Shown piece by piece: positions 9,508 through 18,550 of a stretch of 64,000 nt of DNA. The DNA comes from Marinobacter sediminum (lineage in GTDB: Bacteria; Pseudomonadota; Gammaproteobacteria; Pseudomonadales; Oleiphilaceae). Numbering within the stretch: the first letter of the stretch is position 1; every line of letters starts with the position of its first letter. The translations under genes were made by a program, and so were the position numbers. The stretch is taken from assembly GCF_023657445.1 (NCBI RefSeq), contig NZ_JAGTWY010000001.1:1240001-1304000 (forward strand). The letters are read 5' to 3'. Under the pieces are notes generated by a model, which was given only the letters and a program-made list of their open reading frames with translations, had not been told where the DNA came from and did not search any database.

Positions 9508-11781
9508 GTCTTTCAACGAAATCGGCTCGATAGCCCCTGCCATGTCCTGGGCAGTTACCCGACCAATAATCGCGGTATGAGGATAGCCAAGTGCTTTCAG
9601 TTCGCGGACGCAGGCCTCTGCCTGGTCGGCGGAAACGCTCGCCAGGAGGCCTCCGGCAGTCTGGGGGTCAAAGATCAGTGGGTACCGCGGATGATTGATC
9701 CACTTTTCCTGATCCCGAATGCCGCGGCGAAGCCGGATATTGGCCGGCTGCAGCGAACTCAGAATGCCGGCAGCTGCCGTCTCCTCCGCGCCCGGTAATA
9801 CCGGGATAGCCGACAGGTCCAGTTCCGCATCCACGCCGGACGGGCGGGTCATTTCGACAAGATGGCCCAGCAAACCAAACCCGGTGACGTCCGTACACGC
9901 TTTGGCACCATGCCGGCGAAGGCATTCTGCGCCCAGCTTATTTGACTGGATCATCGAAGCGAGGGCCGAATCAACCCATCTGCCCCTGGCCGCAAGCCGG
10001 GCATGGGCGGCAAACAGGGTGCCAGTACCAATCGGTTTGGTCAGGATCAAAACATCACCGGCCCGCAGGCCACCCTTGCTCATCACCTCTTCAGGGTCGA
10101 TCAGGCCGTTTACGGCAAAACCAAGAGCCAATTCCTTGCCTTCTCCTGTGTGGCCTCCCACCAATGCACATCCAGCCTCATTCAACACTTCTACGGCACC
10201 CGACATCATCTGGAAGACCACGTCCTCCACTTTTGATTCGATGCCGTAAGGAACAGTTGCGACTGCCGTGGCGCTTTGGGCTTCTGCACCCATGGCAAAA
10301 ACGTCGCCCAGGCTATGATTGGCTGCAACCTGACCAAACACATAAGGGTCGTCAATAAAGGCACGGAAGAAGTCCACCGTGTGGACCACCGCCTTACCAG
10401 GCGGAACCCGAAGTACGGCGGCATCATCCGGGGCGTGCAAACCGATAATGATGTCTTCCCGCTCTATCGGCTTGAGCTCACCGAGGGCCCTGGATAGCAC
10501 CGTGCTCCCAACCTTTGCACCGCAGCCGCCGCAACGCATGGCAACGGCCGAAATAGCCTGCGACGCCTCTTCGGCGTTCTGGGCTGCGCCGGTATCGGGC
10601 AGTTTGGCGTCGTCTTCCATGGGCGGAAGGTCTGTGAACTTCTTCATGAACCGTCGATCGATCCAGTCTTTCCAGCGCCATACCCAGGAACCAGCAAATT
10701 GCACGTCGCCACGGGAAGCGACCGCAAACTTGTTGCCAGTGCTGATCAATGCCAGCCATTTTTTCTGAGGATGGAAATCTTTTGCTGTTTTGCCCAGAGC
10801 CACGCGCCTGAGATTGTCGGCCAGCGGCCGCCCCTGACGAACGGCAAAGACGCCTGCTTTTTCCCGAGGGTGATTAACCACATTGGCAATATCACCCGCC
10901 GCAAAAATATTGTCGTCGTTCTCGGTTTGCAGCGTATCCCGAACACGAATAAACAGGCCATCATCAAGCTCGAGTCCTGTATCGGCGAGCCATGCGGGGC
11001 CACCGGCCCTTGTCACCCACAGCACCTCATCGGTCTGAAGGTTTTGCCCGGACTCTGTCAGCAAGAAGCCCTGCTCAACCTTTTTGACCGCAGACCCGAG
11101 ATGTACCTTAACCCCCCGGTCAGAGAGCGCTTTACGGAAAACCTCGCGGACTTTTGGGTTGTGAGTGGGAAGAATCTCGTCGGCAGCATCAAAAAGGTGA
11201 AAATGCAGTTGGTCAGGATCTTTGCCACGTTGTTTCAATTCGTTTTGCAGCCGGAACTGCATCGCGAGTGTTAATTCAACGCCGCCGGCACCAGCACCAA
11301 CAACCCCAACGGTAAGTGGCCCATCATGATTTTCGATGCGTGACAGCAGTGAGAGCCAACGATTGTTGAACCCGGTTATCGGCTTCACCGGAACCGCATA
11401 TTCTGACGCACCTTCAACATCGTTCACCCGGGGCGAAGAGCCGATATTGATGGACAGAATATCGTATGGAACATCGGGCCGGTTTCGGCAAATAACGTGC
11501 TTGCGATCCTTGTCGATGCCAATGGCTTCGTCACGGTAAAAACGCGCGCCGGCATATTCAGCCAGTTTGCTCAGATCAATGTGGACGTCGTCATAGGTGT
11601 AGTGGCCGGCAACATAGCCGGGCAGCATTCCGGAGTAGGGCGTGTGGGTATCACGGCAGATCAGGGTCAGACGCACGCCGGGGACAGGGTTCATAGCAAA
11701 CCGCTTCAGTACCCCGACGTGGCTGTGCCCGCCGCCAATCAGGACAATGTCCCGTAATACAGGCTGGTCAGGCGTTCGCAT
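9505..11781 (-). CDS. selD: NADH-dehydrogenase-like flavoprotein fused to selenide, water dikinase
   Basis: A 758-residue fusion. Residues 1 to about 380 are a pyridine-nucleotide-disulfide oxidoreductase of the NDH-2 type: FAD motif VLIGGGHSHVGVL, second nucleotide motif VGVVGAGAGGVELTLA, and FAAGDIANV. Residues about 410-758 are SelD: AMRCGGCGAKVG (catalytic Cys420 and Lys423 by alignment with E. coli Cys17/Lys20), PDDAAVL, HTVDFFRAFIDDPYVFG, NHSLGDVFAMGA and GGHTGEGKELALG. SelD makes selenophosphate from selenide and ATP; the flavoprotein half may help deliver reduced selenium, which is inferred. The ATG overlaps the stop of the helix-hairpin-helix gene (TGATG). In this setting it can feed SenB as well as selenouridine or selenocysteine synthesis, none of which is visible here. 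Confidence 0.92.
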   Translation of the reverse strand: MRTPDQPVLRDIVLIGGGHSHVGVLKRFAMNPVPGVRLTLICRDTHTPYSGMLPGYVAGHYTYDDVHIDLSKLAEYAGARFYRDEAIGIDKDRKHVICRNRPDVPYDILSINIGSSPRVNDVEGASEYAVPVKPITGFNNRWLSLLSRIENHDGPLTVGVVGAGAGGVELTLAMQFRLQNELKQRGKDPDQLHFHLFDAADEILPTHNPKVREVFRKALSDRGVKVHLGSAVKKVEQGFLLTESGQNLQTDEVLWVTRAGGPAWLADTGLELDDGLFIRVRDTLQTENDDNIFAAGDIANVVNHPREKAGVFAVRQGRPLADNLRRVALGKTAKDFHPQKKWLALISTGNKFAVASRGDVQFAGSWVWRWKDWIDRRFMKKFTDLPPMEDDAKLPDTGAAQNAEEASQAISAVAMRCGGCGAKVGSTVLSRALGELKPIEREDIIIGLHAPDDAAVLRVPPGKAVVHTVDFFRAFIDDPYVFGQVAANHSLGDVFAMGAEAQSATAVATVPYGIESKVEDVVFQMMSGAVEVLNEAGCALVGGHTGEGKELALGFAVNGLIDPEEVMSKGGLRAGDVLILTKPIGTGTLFAAHARLAARGRWVDSALASMIQSNKLGAECLRRHGAKACTDVTGFGLLGHLVEMTRPSGVDAELDLSAIPVLPGAEETAAAGILSSLQPANIRLRRGIRDQEKWINHPRYPLIFDPQTAGGLLASVSADQAEACVRELKALGYPHTAIIGRVTAQDMAGAIEPISLKD

Positions 11782-12455
11782 CAGTTGATTTTCTTGGCTT
11801 CAGTACTGAACTGGTCAAATCCTTTTACGCCGGAAAATGCCTTCAGCTTTTCCTGATCAGCATCTGACGGATTGGCAATCTGGTCGATGGAGGTAATACC
11901 GGCATCCTTCATTTTCTTTGCTGTAGCAGGGCCGATACCCTTCACCAGGGTCAGATCATTTTTGTTCACTGGCTTCGCAGTTTTGGCTGCGGGCTTTTTA
12001 GCAGCCGGCTTGGCAGCAGACTTTTTAGCAGCGGGCTTGGCCGCAGACTTTTTCGCAGGAGCCTTTTTCGCCGAAGCCTTTTTTGCCGCTTTTTTGGGCG
12101 CGGTTTTTTTGGCTGCCGACTTGGCTTCCTTGCTGACCTCGTCTGTCAGCTTTTTCGCTTTCTTGCCAGCCTCTTTGGATGTCATCCCGAGCCGCTCGAG
12201 AATGGCGCTCTGAAGCTCATGAAACTCGTTCAGACGACGTTCAAACTCTTCGTTAAAGCGCTTCATTTCACGATCACGGAGTTCATCCACCTCTTTCAGA
12301 AGCTTTCGAACCGGATCCTGAACCTGATTTTGCAGGCTGTCGAACTGCTTGACTGCGTCGTTAATCAGTCCTTCAATCTGGGAGGACGTTTTCTCGAACT
12401 CCTTATTGACCTTTTTTACGACCTTATCAACGCTCTGTTTGGCTTTCTTTGCCAT
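11781..12455 (-). CDS. Histone-H1-like protein with phasin-like N-terminus and C-terminal helix-hairpin-helix
   Basis: A 224-residue protein in three parts. Residues 1-100 form a long charged helix of phasin or coiled-coil type (QVQDPVRKLLKEVDELRDRE). Residues about 105-160 are an alanine/lysine/proline repeat (KKAAKKASAKKAPAKKSAAK) like histone-H1-type bacterial DNA proteins. The last 60 residues hold a helix-hairpin-helix (LTLVKGIGPATAKKMKDAGI) typical of DNA backbone contact. It probably binds DNA or a polyanionic surface; a granule-associated role is the alternative. Its stop overlaps the selD start, so the two are co-translated, though no functional link between them is known. Confidence 0.8.
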   Translation of the reverse strand: MAKKAKQSVDKVVKKVNKEFEKTSSQIEGLINDAVKQFDSLQNQVQDPVRKLLKEVDELRDREMKRFNEEFERRLNEFHELQSAILERLGMTSKEAGKKAKKLTDEVSKEAKSAAKKTAPKKAAKKASAKKAPAKKSAAKPAAKKSAAKPAAKKPAAKTAKPVNKNDLTLVKGIGPATAKKMKDAGITSIDQIANPSDADQEKLKAFSGVKGFDQFSTEAKKIN

Positions 12456-12496
12456 GGAATATCTCCTTGGGGCGGGGTTGGGACGACAATTTACGG

Positions 12497-12928
12497 TCAG
12501 GCCATTTGCCCGAAGCTGGACATGGACCCGGGGGAACGTCTTGATTTCAGAGACTGCTTCTTTGAGAGCACTTCCCGAATACGGCGCAATTTTTCCGTTA
12601 ACGGCGAGCTCCCTTCTACATCGAGTTCCACAAAATCAATGGAGTAAAAGAAGTTACTGCAGTGCTTTCTTCTCTCTGTCACGAGGCCGGCTACGCCTTC
12701 TGCCCGGATCTCGTCGAACGGCATGTCCATCACCAAATCCAGAATGACGCTATCGCCTGGATCAAAAACCTTGTCCGTTTTCATCACACAGCCATAAGAG
12801 TCGAGTCCATAGAGAGCTGCTTCAACCAACTCCTTACGAAACAGGCCCTTTTTGACCCGAAAATATGCGACTAGATCCGGTAGTGCTTCGTTCATTTCCA
12901 ATTCATCTCTGGTGATTTCCGTATCCAC
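12497..12928 (-). CDS. PilZ-like domain protein
   Basis: A 143-residue protein with the layout of a PilZ beta-barrel: VEAALYGLDSYGCVMKTD, then FDPGDSVILDLVMDMP, GVAGLVTERRKHCSNFFYSIDFVEL. The usual c-di-GMP signature (RxxxR upstream of D/NxSxxG) is not clear: only an RK pair and DSYG remain. It may be a non-binding or divergent PilZ. It stands alone, 40 bp upstream of the histone-like gene, with which it could be cotranscribed. Confidence 0.65.
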   Translation of the reverse strand: MDTEITRDELEMNEALPDLVAYFRVKKGLFRKELVEAALYGLDSYGCVMKTDKVFDPGDSVILDLVMDMPFDEIRAEGVAGLVTERRKHCSNFFYSIDFVELDVEGSSPLTEKLRRIREVLSKKQSLKSRRSPGSMSSFGQMA

Positions 12929-13068
12929 AACAACCCGCCTGACCCAAGGCGGGCTGGATATTGTCTAAACAATAGACACTGATTCATAGTTTGACAACGT
13001 CTTCAATGTCCTACGGTAATGCCCTCAGACAGTTCTTCAACTGGTTTGCAGGGCAAGAAGGCTCAAAC

Positions 13069-14589
13069 TCACTTCTTTTTCAACTCGTACATATCAACCC
13101 GCCGGTCTTTCAGGTTGGTAACAGACCCTTCGTTACGAACCAGCTTGAGTTTCTCTAGATCCATGTCGGAAAACATGATCATTTCCGTGTTCGGAGTTGT
13201 TTCTGCCATGACCGCATCGTGGGGGAAGGCAAAGTCCGATGGAGAGAATACGGACGACTGGGCGTACTGGACGTCCAGGTTTTCAACCTTTGGCAGGTTG
13301 CCAACGCTGCCAGTAATAGCCACGTAACATTCATTTTCGATGGCCCTGGCCTGGGCGCAATGGCGAACTCGCAGGTAGCCGTTTTTGGTGTCTGTCCAGA
13401 ACGGTACCAGGATCACATCCACTTCCTGGCTGGCCGCGATCCTGCCAAGCTCGGGAAACTCGATGTCGTAGCAGATCATGATCGCGACCCGGCCGGCGTC
13501 GGTCTGGAATACCTCGAACTCGCTTCCACCCTCAAGTACCCAGTCCCGGCGTTCGTGCGGTGTGATATGAATCTTGCGTTGTTCGTCCACCCGGCCATCG
13601 CGGTGACACAGGTAAGAAACGTTATAAACGCGGTCATCTTCCAGCAGGGGCATCGAGCCGGTAATTATATTGATGTTGTAGCTGACAGCCATGTCGGACA
13701 TTTCGTCCCGGAACTGCTCCGTGAATCCAGCCAGGAAACGGATCGCACGCGTCTGATCCATCTGGTCGGTCAGGCCCATCAGAGGTGCGTTAAAGAATTC
13801 CGGGAACACGGCGAAGTCACTTTTGTAGTCCGACAGGGCATCTACGAAATACTCTACCTGCTTCAGCACCTCTTCAACGGACGTGAACTCACGCATCTGC
13901 CACTGTACTGCACCCAGTCTTACCTGGGTCTTCTTCACATTGAGCACTGAAGACGGCGGGGTATAGAGAATATTTCGCCATTCCAGCAACGTTGCATACC
14001 CGAGGGACTTCTCATCCTCCGGCAGGTATTTGTGCATCAGGCGTGTGACCTGGAAATCGTTGGATAGCTGGAAGGTCAGAATCGGATCATAGATTTCCTT
14101 ACGATCTACTCGCTCGATGTACTCTGCGGGGGAGTATTGGTCCGAGTATTTGTAGTAGCTCGGAATTCTGCCTCCGGCGAGGATCGCCCTGAGATTCATG
14201 GAGCGGCAAAGCTCTTTTCGCGCCTCATAGAGGCGCCGACCAAGACGGTAGCCCCGGTATTCCGGGTGAATAAATACATCCAGTCCGTAAAGGGAATCGC
14301 CTTTGGCGTTATGCCAGATCTTTTCGTTCCGGAGGATAAGGTCGTCATAGGTGTGCGGGTTACTGAAGCGTTCGTACTGTACGCTGACAGTCAGGGCAAC
14401 CGCCACCAGCTGGCCATTGTCTTCAATGCAAATCTGGCCATCCGGGAACTGTTCTACAAGAGCCTTGATTGTCTCCTCGGGCCACGCTCCTCCGATATCG
14501 TCATAAATCCGATCCATCAGCGTCTGAAGCTGGCCATAGTCGTTCAGCGTCAGATTGCGGAGGTTAAGATGCAGTTCTTCGTGGGCCAT
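13069..14589 (-). CDS. GNAT acetyltransferase / carbon-nitrogen hydrolase fusion
   Basis: Start taken at MAHEELHLNLRNLT (14589, preceded by GGGAG); the longer reading to 14682 adds an unlikely leader. The 506-residue product has an N-terminal GNAT domain (DVFIHPEYRGYRLGRRLYEARKEL, about residues 120-145) and a C-terminal nitrilase-superfamily domain from about residue 220. The Glu-Lys-Cys triad is visible: AVFPEFFNAPLM, QRKIHITPHERR and AIMICYDIEFPELGR. Such fusions are conserved in proteobacteria, but the substrate is unknown; an amide hydrolysis coupled to acyl transfer is the simplest idea. Confidence 0.88.
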   Translation of the reverse strand: MAHEELHLNLRNLTLNDYGQLQTLMDRIYDDIGGAWPEETIKALVEQFPDGQICIEDNGQLVAVALTVSVQYERFSNPHTYDDLILRNEKIWHNAKGDSLYGLDVFIHPEYRGYRLGRRLYEARKELCRSMNLRAILAGGRIPSYYKYSDQYSPAEYIERVDRKEIYDPILTFQLSNDFQVTRLMHKYLPEDEKSLGYATLLEWRNILYTPPSSVLNVKKTQVRLGAVQWQMREFTSVEEVLKQVEYFVDALSDYKSDFAVFPEFFNAPLMGLTDQMDQTRAIRFLAGFTEQFRDEMSDMAVSYNINIITGSMPLLEDDRVYNVSYLCHRDGRVDEQRKIHITPHERRDWVLEGGSEFEVFQTDAGRVAIMICYDIEFPELGRIAASQEVDVILVPFWTDTKNGYLRVRHCAQARAIENECYVAITGSVGNLPKVENLDVQYAQSSVFSPSDFAFPHDAVMAETTPNTEMIMFSDMDLEKLKLVRNEGSVTNLKDRRVDMYELKKK

Positions 14590-14767
14590 TAAGGTCGGCT
14601 CCCGTTTTGGTAGAAAAGAAAACGCTCTGGTAAATGGCGTTAATTCGTTGAAGTTTATCAGAAGGAACGAAAGACTTCGCACTACAGGCTGAAACTCAAG
14701 TTCACGGACATTTATGCAGTTGGAGCATACGCCATACCCTGGACCAGAATGTTTCCCGTCTCAGAAT

Positions 14768-15697
14768 CTAATTGCTCAGAACTTCGAGGCGGCGACGCAG
14801 GTCTTCCTGCGTCAGTCGTCCGATATTGTGAGATTCTTCACTGAGGAACGGATTATCGAGAACGATGATATTTCGCCTGTCCAGATTCAGGACTTTAATT
14901 GCACGCCCATAGAAATCCTTGAGAAAACCGGCAAAGTTACCATCGTTGATTGCGCGCTCCATGCCGAGCTGTAACCGTTGAGCAGTTTCCTGGTCCTGTG
15001 GCCCCACAAAAAGAAACGAGGGCATGGGGTACGCAATTAATAGATCCGGTTCCACCAAAAGGTTCGGGTCTTGTTCGATCTCAAGATCATACAAAACCTC
15101 GCTCACTCCCCGTGCGAAACATTCGAATCGCTCGTTCCTTAACATTCCGAACAGAATTTCATAGCGTGAGTGGGTAACCACCTGAATTCCGCTGGACTCC
15201 AGAACGGGCGTATCCGGCCAGTGTATACCCTGACCAATGCGTATACCGGCATCTTTAAGGTCGTCGAGCGTGTGAATACCGTCGAAGAGCGGAAGTTTGT
15301 CGGGGAGAACGATACAAACACGAAGGCCAAGCAGGCCTCCATCAACCGGAATAGGTATCGGGGTCAGAAAACGTTCTCTCTCAGAGGCGGTGGCAACATT
15401 GGCAATATCAACCAGTCTCGATTGCTTCCGGCTCAGTTCGCGAAGGACCCGCCCCTGACTGAGCTCCTGGCTTCTCACCAGGCGGAACGCCCCGTATTCG
15501 GGGGTTTCCTTCAGTGCGAGTTCAACGAGAGCGCGAATGGCGGGGCTGTCGTAGTTTCGGTACCAGAGGATGTAGTCACGGGTCTCGTCTGATGAGCCAT
15601 AAGCGTTCGGAAGCAAAAGAAGCGATGTAAACAGCAGGCACAAGATCACAAAGAGCTTATGGCAACCCTGGTTTCGCGCCTTGATGTTGTATGACAT
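14768..15697 (-). CDS. Periplasmic solute-binding-like protein
   Basis: The start is probably MSYNIKARNQGCHKLFVILC (15697), which gives a clean signal peptide (LFVILCLLFTSLLLLPNAYG); the open frame to 15784 adds 29 residues without a better ribosome site. The mature part looks like a type II periplasmic binding fold: RDYILWYRNYDSPAIRALVELAL, GLLGLRVCIVLPDK, LDDLKDAGIRIGQGIHWPDT, NERFECFARGVSEVLYDL. No permease is adjacent, so it may sense rather than transport. No ligand can be proposed. Confidence 0.72.
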   Translation of the reverse strand: MSYNIKARNQGCHKLFVILCLLFTSLLLLPNAYGSSDETRDYILWYRNYDSPAIRALVELALKETPEYGAFRLVRSQELSQGRVLRELSRKQSRLVDIANVATASERERFLTPIPIPVDGGLLGLRVCIVLPDKLPLFDGIHTLDDLKDAGIRIGQGIHWPDTPVLESSGIQVVTHSRYEILFGMLRNERFECFARGVSEVLYDLEIEQDPNLLVEPDLLIAYPMPSFLFVGPQDQETAQRLQLGMERAINDGNFAGFLKDFYGRAIKVLNLDRRNIIVLDNPFLSEESHNIGRLTQEDLRRRLEVLSN

Positions 15698-15900
15698 GGC
15701 AGCGGCTGGTTTCAAGTTCAGAATCCTTTCTGTCGCCGGAATCGGTTCCGGGATTGAGCGGTAAAACGCGCCAAATGTCCCCACTTTAGAACAAAAAATG
15801 TGGGAGAAACGCTTAAACTTTCAAAAATTATGTAAAAGAATCTTGCGGTAGGCAGGGGTGATTGCAATCATCGGGACTTTCTCATGAGCAGAACGACGTT

Positions 15901-16455
15901 ATGGCACTTATCGACAACATCATTGGCGCAACCGGACAGTGGGTCGCAGGCACAGACCCCAAGGCCACCCTGGCCACGCCGCTGGCATGGTTGAGAAAAA
16001 CCAGTGGCTACGCTGCTGTAAACCGAATCATCGGTCTTTCCATCCCATTTGCACCTAGGAACGGGTTCAGCGTGGAGGAAGTAACGCCAGGTTATGTGCG
16101 GGCAAAAATCAAGCTGAAAGGCAACAAGAACCACTTCGGAAGTATGTATGCCGGGGCCTATTTTCTAGTCGCGGAGATTCCCGGTGGAGTGCTCTCGCTC
16201 TTTGACCTCGGGCCTGCCTATACACCGATCCTGAAAGAAATGACCTTACAGTTCATGCAGCCTGCAAATTCCGATGTCACCGTTGAATTCTCCCTTTCAC
16301 CGGAGCAGGTCACAGCCATTCTCGAAGAGGCAGACACTACCGGAAGGGCTAAATTTTCGCTGGAAGGGCTGTTGCACGATCAGGAAGGAAATCACGTGGC
16401 CACGTCTGTCGCTCACTATCGGGTAAGAAAGAAAGGCTTCAAGCCGGCGGAGTGA
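15901..16455 (+). CDS. DUF4442 family hotdog-fold protein (thioesterase-like)
   Basis: A 184-residue protein from the ATG at 15901 (MALIDNIIGATGQWV); an in-frame TTG at 15862 follows a better AGGGGTGA and cannot be excluded. The core VEEVTPGYVRAKIKLKGNKNHFGSMYAGAYFLVAEIPGG is the hotdog helix region of DUF4442 proteins, which resemble acyl-CoA thioesterases. No specific substrate is known. It converges with recQ, leaving 13 bp between stops. Confidence 0.78.
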   Translation: MALIDNIIGATGQWVAGTDPKATLATPLAWLRKTSGYAAVNRIIGLSIPFAPRNGFSVEEVTPGYVRAKIKLKGNKNHFGSMYAGAYFLVAEIPGGVLSLFDLGPAYTPILKEMTLQFMQPANSDVTVEFSLSPEQVTAILEEADTTGRAKFSLEGLLHDQEGNHVATSVAHYRVRKKGFKPAE

Positions 16456-16468
16456 TCCACCGGCTCTG

Positions 16469-18337
16469 TCAGGCCCGATCAAGCCTAACGATGGCGTCCA
16501 GGAAAATCTCGCCATATTTTTTGAGCTTGGCGGCCCCGACGCCGCTCACCTCTGCCAGTTCATCAAGATTGCGGGGCCTGCGCTCCAGCATGTCGAACAG
16601 GGTGGTGTCGTGGAAAATCACATAGGGAGGCACGCCCTGTTTGTCCGCCAGTTCTTTACGGCAGGCCCGCAATGCGTCCCAACCCGCCTGATCCGTGATT
16701 TGCTCGCTGAAGCCCGGACCATTGCGGCTTCCTGAAGAACGGCCGGTGGTTTTTTTGACGACTGGGTCCTTGCGCAATTCGACCTGCCGTTCGCCTTTCA
16801 GCAGCGCCCGACACTCTTCCGTTAATTGAAGCGCACCGTAGCCCTCGGGGTCGGCTCTTAAAAATCCGTTTGCAACCAGTTGCCGGAACACGGATTTCCA
16901 CTCATTTGAGGAAAGCTCTGTGCCGATTCCATAGGTGGAAACCTGGTGGTGACCGGACTGAAGAATGCGTTCATTTTCGGATCCCCGGAGAACATCAATC
17001 AGGTAGGTGACACCAAATCGCTGCCCCGTGCGATAGACGCAGGAGAGGGCTTTCTGAACTGCAACGGTTCCATCCCAGGTTTCTGGTGGGGTCAGACAGG
17101 TATCACAGTTGCCGCAAGGTTCCTCCAGAATGTCTCCGAAATAGCGCAGCAGGACCTGGCGGCGGCACCGGGTCACCTCGCACAAACCAAGCATGGCGTC
17201 CAGTTTCTGACGTTCCACTCGTTTGAAATGATCGTTCCCCTGGGAGGCCTCAAGCATCTGCCGTAGCTTGATCACGTCCTGCAGGCCATAAACCATCCAG
17301 GCGGTAGACGGCTTTCCGTCGCGGCCGGCCCGGCCAGTCTCCTGATAATAGGCTTCCAGACTTTTGGGCAGATCGAGGTGGGCCACAAACCGGACATCGG
17401 GCTTATCGATACCCATACCAAAGGCAATGGTGGCCACGATAATAACGCCGTCTTCCCGAAGAAATCGCTCCTGATGCCTGGCGCGATCTTCCGATGGCAG
17501 GCCAGCATGGTAGGGCAGAGCGGTGTAGCCTTTACCTGCCAGCATCTTTGCGGTCGCGTCCACCTTGTTGCGCGACAGGCAATAAACGATGCCGCAATCA
17601 CCATCATGTTCCGCTTTAATAAAATCCAGTAACTGTTTGTTTGCATTAATTTTAGGGGCAATTCGGTACTGGATATTGGGACGATCGAAGCCACTAACGA
17701 AATGGCGAGCCTCGGTCAGTGTCAGCCGTTCCGCAATTTCCTTCCTGGTCCGTTCATCGGCTGTTGCAGTGAGGGCGATGCGGGGCACCCCGGGAAACTC
17801 AGAAGCCAGCATACTGAGTTGCAAATAATCGGAACGGAAATCATGGCCCCACTGGGAAACACAGTGCGCTTCATCGATGGCAAACAATGAAATGGAAGCG
17901 TCATGCAGCAGATCCAGGGTTCTGGTCTGGATCAGGCGTTCCGGAGCGCAGTAGAGGAGATCCAGTTCGCCGGTCATCAGGGCGTATTCGGTTTCCCTGG
18001 CCTGCTCGAAATCCATGGTGGAGTTCAGAAATGCGGCCTTTACTCCGAGCTCTTTCAGGGCCGCAACCTGGTCGTGCATAAGTGCGATCAGCGGGGAAAT
18101 GACAATGGCGGTCCCGGGGCGCACCAGCGCTGGCACCTGATAACACAACGACTTGCCGCCGCCGGTCGGCATCAGAACCAGCGCATCACCGCCGTTTACC
18201 ACTTCCCGGATGATGTCTCCCTGCAAGGGGCGGAACGCCTCATAACCGAACACTTCGTGGAGTACCTGTTCCGGCTCCTTTCGGGACGCAGTCGGACGTT
18301 CTGTTGCCAGTTGTTCAAAATCCTGTTCAAAGTGCAT
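16469..18337 (-). CDS. recQ: ATP-dependent DNA helicase RecQ
   Basis: A 622-residue protein from [15 protein letters not shown] (18337); an upstream ATG at 18409 would add a Pro/Arg-rich leader. SF2 helicase motifs: Q-motif [10 protein letters not shown], motif [18 protein letters not shown], motif [18 protein letters not shown], motif III LTATAD, motif [12 protein letters not shown]. The RQC zinc cysteines follow ([24 protein letters not shown]), and the C-terminal HRDC domain contains [20 protein letters not shown]. RecQ unwinds forked and recombination DNA in the RecF pathway. Full length. Confidence 0.96.
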   Translation of the reverse strand: MHFEQDFEQLATERPTASRKEPEQVLHEVFGYEAFRPLQGDIIREVVNGGDALVLMPTGGGKSLCYQVPALVRPGTAIVISPLIALMHDQVAALKELGVKAAFLNSTMDFEQARETEYALMTGELDLLYCAPERLIQTRTLDLLHDASISLFAIDEAHCVSQWGHDFRSDYLQLSMLASEFPGVPRIALTATADERTRKEIAERLTLTEARHFVSGFDRPNIQYRIAPKINANKQLLDFIKAEHDGDCGIVYCLSRNKVDATAKMLAGKGYTALPYHAGLPSEDRARHQERFLREDGVIIVATIAFGMGIDKPDVRFVAHLDLPKSLEAYYQETGRAGRDGKPSTAWMVYGLQDVIKLRQMLEASQGNDHFKRVERQKLDAMLGLCEVTRCRRQVLLRYFGDILEEPCGNCDTCLTPPETWDGTVAVQKALSCVYRTGQRFGVTYLIDVLRGSENERILQSGHHQVSTYGIGTELSSNEWKSVFRQLVANGFLRADPEGYGALQLTEECRALLKGERQVELRKDPVVKKTTGRSSGSRNGPGFSEQITDQAGWDALRACRKELADKQGVPPYVIFHDTTLFDMLERRPRNLDELAEVSGVGAAKLKKYGEIFLDAIVRLDRA

Positions 18338-18550
18338 AGGGTAACCGGTTGTCCGGTTTCGAGCCGGAATAGGTGCAGGAATACGGGGCCGCGCAGGCAA
18401 CGGCGGCAAATGATAACAGATTCATTGCCATGGTTGGCCAGATCAAGCGCAGTATGGAGGCAAAGCAGCCAGAGAAACGATACAATACCGCCCTTTTCAA
18501 ACTACCGTTTCACGGCATTCTGTGTCAGACACCGAAAAAACAGGGCTTAC

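Noticed and set aside
17903..18550. Long upstream extension of the acyltransferase frame
   Set aside because: This part is antisense to recQ and lacks protein-like motifs; the ATG at 18551 starts a normal acyltransferase.
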